A stretch of DNA of 8,241 nt from CAZGSN01 sp964371655 (GTDB lineage Bacteria > Desulfobacterota > Binatia > HRBIN30), in the NCBI GenBank assembly GCA_964371655.1, contig CAYJOD010000148.1:1-8241 (forward strand), in the 5' to 3' direction. The notes under the pieces were generated by a model. The model saw only the letters and a list, made by a program, of their open reading frames with translations. It had not been told where the DNA came from and did no database searches. The translations under genes and the position numbers were made by a program. How positions within the stretch are numbered: position 1 is the stretch's first letter; each line of letters begins with the position of its first letter. This document shows positions 6,050 through 8,241 of this stretch, one piece after another.

Positions 6050-6526
6050 CGACGCAGCCGACATGCGCAAACTCCAGCAAGATATTGGCACATTGTTTAG
6101 ATGAATTTCAGCCCACCCATATCGCTCACAAGTCGAGCGGACGTTGCGTGAGGATTACAGCCAATGCCCCGTGAGCACGACCACGATTTACGCGTGCTGG
6201 CGGTGACGGGATGAGCCGTGCTCGTATTGGTGCACGTGCCGTAAGGATGAGCATAGGCGTGCTTGACGATGCATGAACGCGTTCACGAACAGGCGTATGG
6301 TTCACTGCATTGCCGAGGTATGCTCGCAATTAGCCCGCCACCGTATTGACAATAACTCGCCCGAGGTAGTAAGCCCTCGCTCGGGAAAAGATAGACGTTG
6401 CCGACGACGCAACTTGTGCGAATCAGCTCCAAGAGACCCAGGACGAAGGTCTGATACTGCGTTATGTCCAGTTCGCAGCTTATACGGGCTATCCACAGGA
6501 GTGGACTTGTCCAAAAGGGGAGGCAC
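6050..6526. other. 477-bp stretch without a recognisable gene
   Basis: Open frames on both strands here have no recognisable motif. The stretch contains a perfect 12-bp palindrome TGAACGCGTTCA (6274-6285) and a stem CCCGAG/CTCGGG (6360-6365, 6380-6385) with a 14-nt loop. It presumably carries the promoter of the lipoprotein operon. TTGACA at 6346-6351 is a perfect -35 hexamer, but no good -10 follows at the right distance, so I do not call a promoter. Confidence 0.5.
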
Positions 6527-7165
6527 ATGACGAAACATCTTTGGGTCGTGGTCCTGCTGAGTGCGACGGGGTGCGCGTTCACCAACGTGCCAATCAGTCT
6601 GTCGACCTCACCTAGCGCGGGCCTATCCGGCGGTGACCGACGCCAGATTGTGGTTGTGACACCGGCTACCGATCAACGACCGCAACGCGACAAATGCGGA
6701 GTACAGAAGAACAGCTACAACCAAGCCACTGCCAAAGCCCTGTGCTCGATGGAGCCAACCGCGTGGCTGACGCAAACGTTGGAAGCGGAGCTCAAGGTTG
6801 CCGGCTTCGACGTGGTCGCCGAAAGCAGTGCCAAGGCAAGCGCGCTACGCGTCGACAGTGCCCTGCTGCAGATCTTCGTCGAGCCAATCATCGGCTTTTC
6901 GACGATCACCTTGGATACCGACATCCACATCAAAGTGGTGGCTACCTCCAAGACCGGCTTGGTCGCCGAGCGCAGCTTCTACGTGAAGGGAGTCGAAAGC
7001 GGCATGGTCGCGCGCGCCGGAAACTTTCAGACCTCGGCAACCCGCGCCACACAGCAGGTGATGAAGGACATGGTGGCCGCCATCATCTCGCTGATGAACC
7101 GCTATCCGCAGCTCGGACAACTCGAGCGTCTCCCACAGCGCGACAGCGCTTCGACAAGAGGGTAG
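6527..7165 (+). CDS. putative outer-membrane lipoprotein (YajG-like)
   Basis: This is a 212-residue protein. ATG 6527 is preferred over the upstream in-frame ATG 6464 because GGGGAGG ends 3 nt before it and because it places a lipoprotein signal at the N-terminus. That signal is a basic start, hydrophobic VVVLL, then SATGC with Cys16 as the likely lipid-modified residue. The mature part begins NVPISLSTSPSAGLSGGD, then IVVVTPATDQRP, a helix with the pattern WLTQTLEAELKVAGFDVV, and a strand-rich region ending with the long helix TRATQQVMKDMVAAIISLMNRY. This order (strand with DxR, L-x3-L helix with GF-V) resembles the YajG-type lipoprotein family, whose function is poorly known. It is the first gene of a three-gene lipoprotein operon. 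Confidence 0.82.
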   Translation: MTKHLWVVVLLSATGCAFTNVPISLSTSPSAGLSGGDRRQIVVVTPATDQRPQRDKCGVQKNSYNQATAKALCSMEPTAWLTQTLEAELKVAGFDVVAESSAKASALRVDSALLQIFVEPIIGFSTITLDTDIHIKVVATSKTGLVAERSFYVKGVESGMVARAGNFQTSATRATQQVMKDMVAAIISLMNRYPQLGQLERLPQRDSASTRG

Positions 7166-7170
7166 GCACG

Positions 7171-7347
7171 ATGAAGAACATTCTCATTGCATTGGTGCTT
7201 GCAGCCTGCGTCTGCGGCTGTGGCCCGGGGCGGCACGGCACGCTCGATCCGGCAAAAGTCGGCGCGATGAACGACGCGGATTGGACCGTAAACACTCCCC
7301 CGGCGACCCCTGCCGCCGCCGACGTCAAACCCGAGAAGAAGTCGTGA
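7171..7347 (+). CDS. small lipoprotein of unknown function
   Basis: This is a 58-residue protein starting at ATG 7171, 5 bp after the previous stop, with a purine-rich site (AAGAGGGTAGG) in the end of the previous gene. The N-terminus MKNILIALVLAAC has a good lipobox LAAC with Cys13; C15 and C17 follow, and C17 after CG is an alternative. The mature part is short and rich in Ala, Pro and Lys (NTPPATPAAADVKPEKKS). It is therefore probably a flexible tethered peptide rather than a folded domain. Its stop overlaps the GTG start of the next gene by 4 nt (GTGA). I recognise no family. Confidence 0.72.
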   Translation: MKNILIALVLAACVCGCGPGRHGTLDPAKVGAMNDADWTVNTPPATPAAADVKPEKKS

Positions 7348-7970
7348 CGCCGAAGCGGATCGGCGCGATCGTTCCGTTACTCGCCCTGTGGCTCGCCGGC
7401 TGCGGCTGGCGAGTGACCGGTCCGCTACGTACCGACAGCGGCCAGCTCGGGCAGGTGGCGGAGAGTGCGCTCCTCAAGGCAAACGACGGCGCCGTCGAAT
7501 GGGGCGGGGGTCAGATGGGAACCATCGTCCAACGACAGCTCCTCGCCTCCGGGGCATTTGCGCAAGTGTATTACCCCATCGAGCCGCGCGAGCGGCCGGC
7601 CCTGCAAATCGCGATCACGGCGAGCGGCAAGGTCAACGAGGATGTCGGCGGCGGCACGCTCAAAGCGATCGTCATCGGCCTCTTCCTCTTCGCTCCCGTC
7701 GGCCTCATTCGCTTCGACAAGGATTTCACACTCGATGCCACAGTGGTGGTGACTCGCGACGGCCACGAGCCAGACCACTTCGCGGTCAACAACACGACCC
7801 ACATCGCCCACACGATGTTTTCCGATCCCGGTGCCTACGAAGCGGAGGCCAGAGAAGAGGCGTTCGGTGATTTGGCCAAACAGATCGTCGATCACTTGCA
7901 CTCGTCGGCGCGCCAACCTCGGCGCACGAGCCGGTATTTATCGGGTGGACTTTGCCGACGCGTTGTGTGA
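7344..7970 (+). CDS. putative lipoprotein, last gene of the lipoprotein operon
   Basis: This is a 208-residue protein starting at GTG 7344, which overlaps the previous stop by 4 nt and suggests translational coupling; GAGAAG lies just upstream. The signal is VTPKRIGAIVPLLALWLAGC with a textbook lipobox LAGC and Cys20. Features of the mature chain are VAESALLKAND, GTIVQRQLLASGAFAQVYYP (the helix-plus-strand pattern also seen in the first gene), and a hydrophobic Gly-rich segment LKAIVIGLFLFAPVGLIRFD that could insert in a membrane. A DATVVVTRDGHE strand pair and a C-terminal helix LAKQIVDHLHSS follow. After HLHSS the tail (RQPRRTSRYLSGGLCRRVV) is basic and unlike the rest. The stop lies inside the terminal repeat of a mobile element, so the insertion probably changed the C-terminus. 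Family unknown; envelope location is well supported. Confidence 0.8.
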   Translation: MTPKRIGAIVPLLALWLAGCGWRVTGPLRTDSGQLGQVAESALLKANDGAVEWGGGQMGTIVQRQLLASGAFAQVYYPIEPRERPALQIAITASGKVNEDVGGGTLKAIVIGLFLFAPVGLIRFDKDFTLDATVVVTRDGHEPDHFAVNNTTHIAHTMFSDPGAYEAEAREEAFGDLAKQIVDHLHSSARQPRRTSRYLSGGLCRRVV

Positions 7971-8115
7971 ATCGGCGTGGGGTCCGCCGCAGATCGGCGT
8001 CGAAAATTGACCCCGGCTCAAACTCGCCAACCTCGCTTTCCGATTGGGGCTTTGTGTCGCCGACCGGCGGCACAATTGGGTGCCGATAGGGGTGAAAGTC
8101 GGACGCCGAATCACA
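7966..8115. mobile_element. miniature IS21-end-derived element, copy 2 (no transposase)
   Basis: Terminal repeats GTGAATCGGCGT (7967-7978) and ACGCCGAATCAC (8103-8114) bound a 148-bp element in the same orientation as copy 1. It shares GATCGGCGTCGAAAA-(C/T)-TGACCCC on the left and GCCGATAGGGG followed by CGGACGCCGA on the right. It is 48 bp longer because it keeps a further block (GCCGACCGGCGGC and CCGATTGGGGC) in the centre. It carries no transposase. The stop codon of the last lipoprotein gene lies in its first bases. Confidence 0.65.
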
Positions 8116-8241
8116 AATTGACGGCGATCGAGGCCTTGGGCTGACTCCCGGCGCGCTGATTTACGAATCTCCGGGATCGTCGCGTAGCCATAACTCCGCT
8201 CTAAGCCGATCGAGCCGACGGGATTCTCCACAATAACAATG

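Noticed and set aside
5518..6093. Long minus and plus frames (191 and 170 codons) over the protease end and the IS21-type element.
   Set aside because: They read through the mobile element and the protease gene in the wrong frames and show no family features.
6346..6374. A sigma-70 promoter starting at the perfect TTGACA.
   Set aside because: No acceptable -10 hexamer is present at 16-18 bp.
8116..8241. The last 126 bp, checked for a gene start, RNA or repeat.
   Set aside because: Nothing recognisable was found.

Overview
The window is GC-rich bacterial DNA from a genome I cannot name. The best taxonomic hint is the secreted protease at 4237-5700. Its C-terminal module has the WKW...YALCVY...CGxKPCW...CWEA pattern that I recall as common in uncultured Desulfobacterota_B / Candidatus Binatia genomes. 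That is recall, not a search. There are no rRNA or tRNA genes and no CRISPR array, and no integrase gene is visible.

Left part (1-3230): every gene is on the minus strand and the stretch looks like a short run of integron gene cassettes without an integrase. Reading 3230 to 1, it holds an attC-like site, a peptidoglycan-binding-fold/TIR fusion gene, a hairpin that may be a decayed attC, a HEPN-like gene, a TIR-like/nucleotide-binding gene with a winged-helix-like C-terminus, a good attC site, and a small membrane protein that looks cut short at the window edge. Two TIR-type proteins, a HEPN-type protein with an R-x4-H motif and a membrane protein are the kinds of parts found in anti-phage abortive-infection systems. 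A defensive role here is inference.

Middle (3231-4236): this part is mostly non-coding and eroded. It contains two short perfect palindromes, a large inverted copy of a 10-nt-periodic dispersed repeat, and the C-terminal remnant of a VIT/VWA (inter-alpha-trypsin-type) protein whose stop codon lies inside that repeat.

Right part (4237-8241): the intact genes are on the plus strand. A secreted matrixin-like zinc metalloprotease (HEVGHALGLGH) comes first. A 100-bp IS21-end-derived element starts almost directly at its stop. Next are a minus-strand remnant of a SAM-dependent methyltransferase and a stretch of about 480 bp without a gene. A compact three-gene lipoprotein operon follows, with spacings of 5 bp and then a 4-bp overlap. 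A second, 148-bp copy of the IS21-end-derived element overlaps the stop codon of the last gene.

The most notable points are the integrase-less cassette cluster carrying TIR/HEPN genes, and the two miniature IS21-type elements (ends only, no istA/istB) abutting stop codons in the same orientation.
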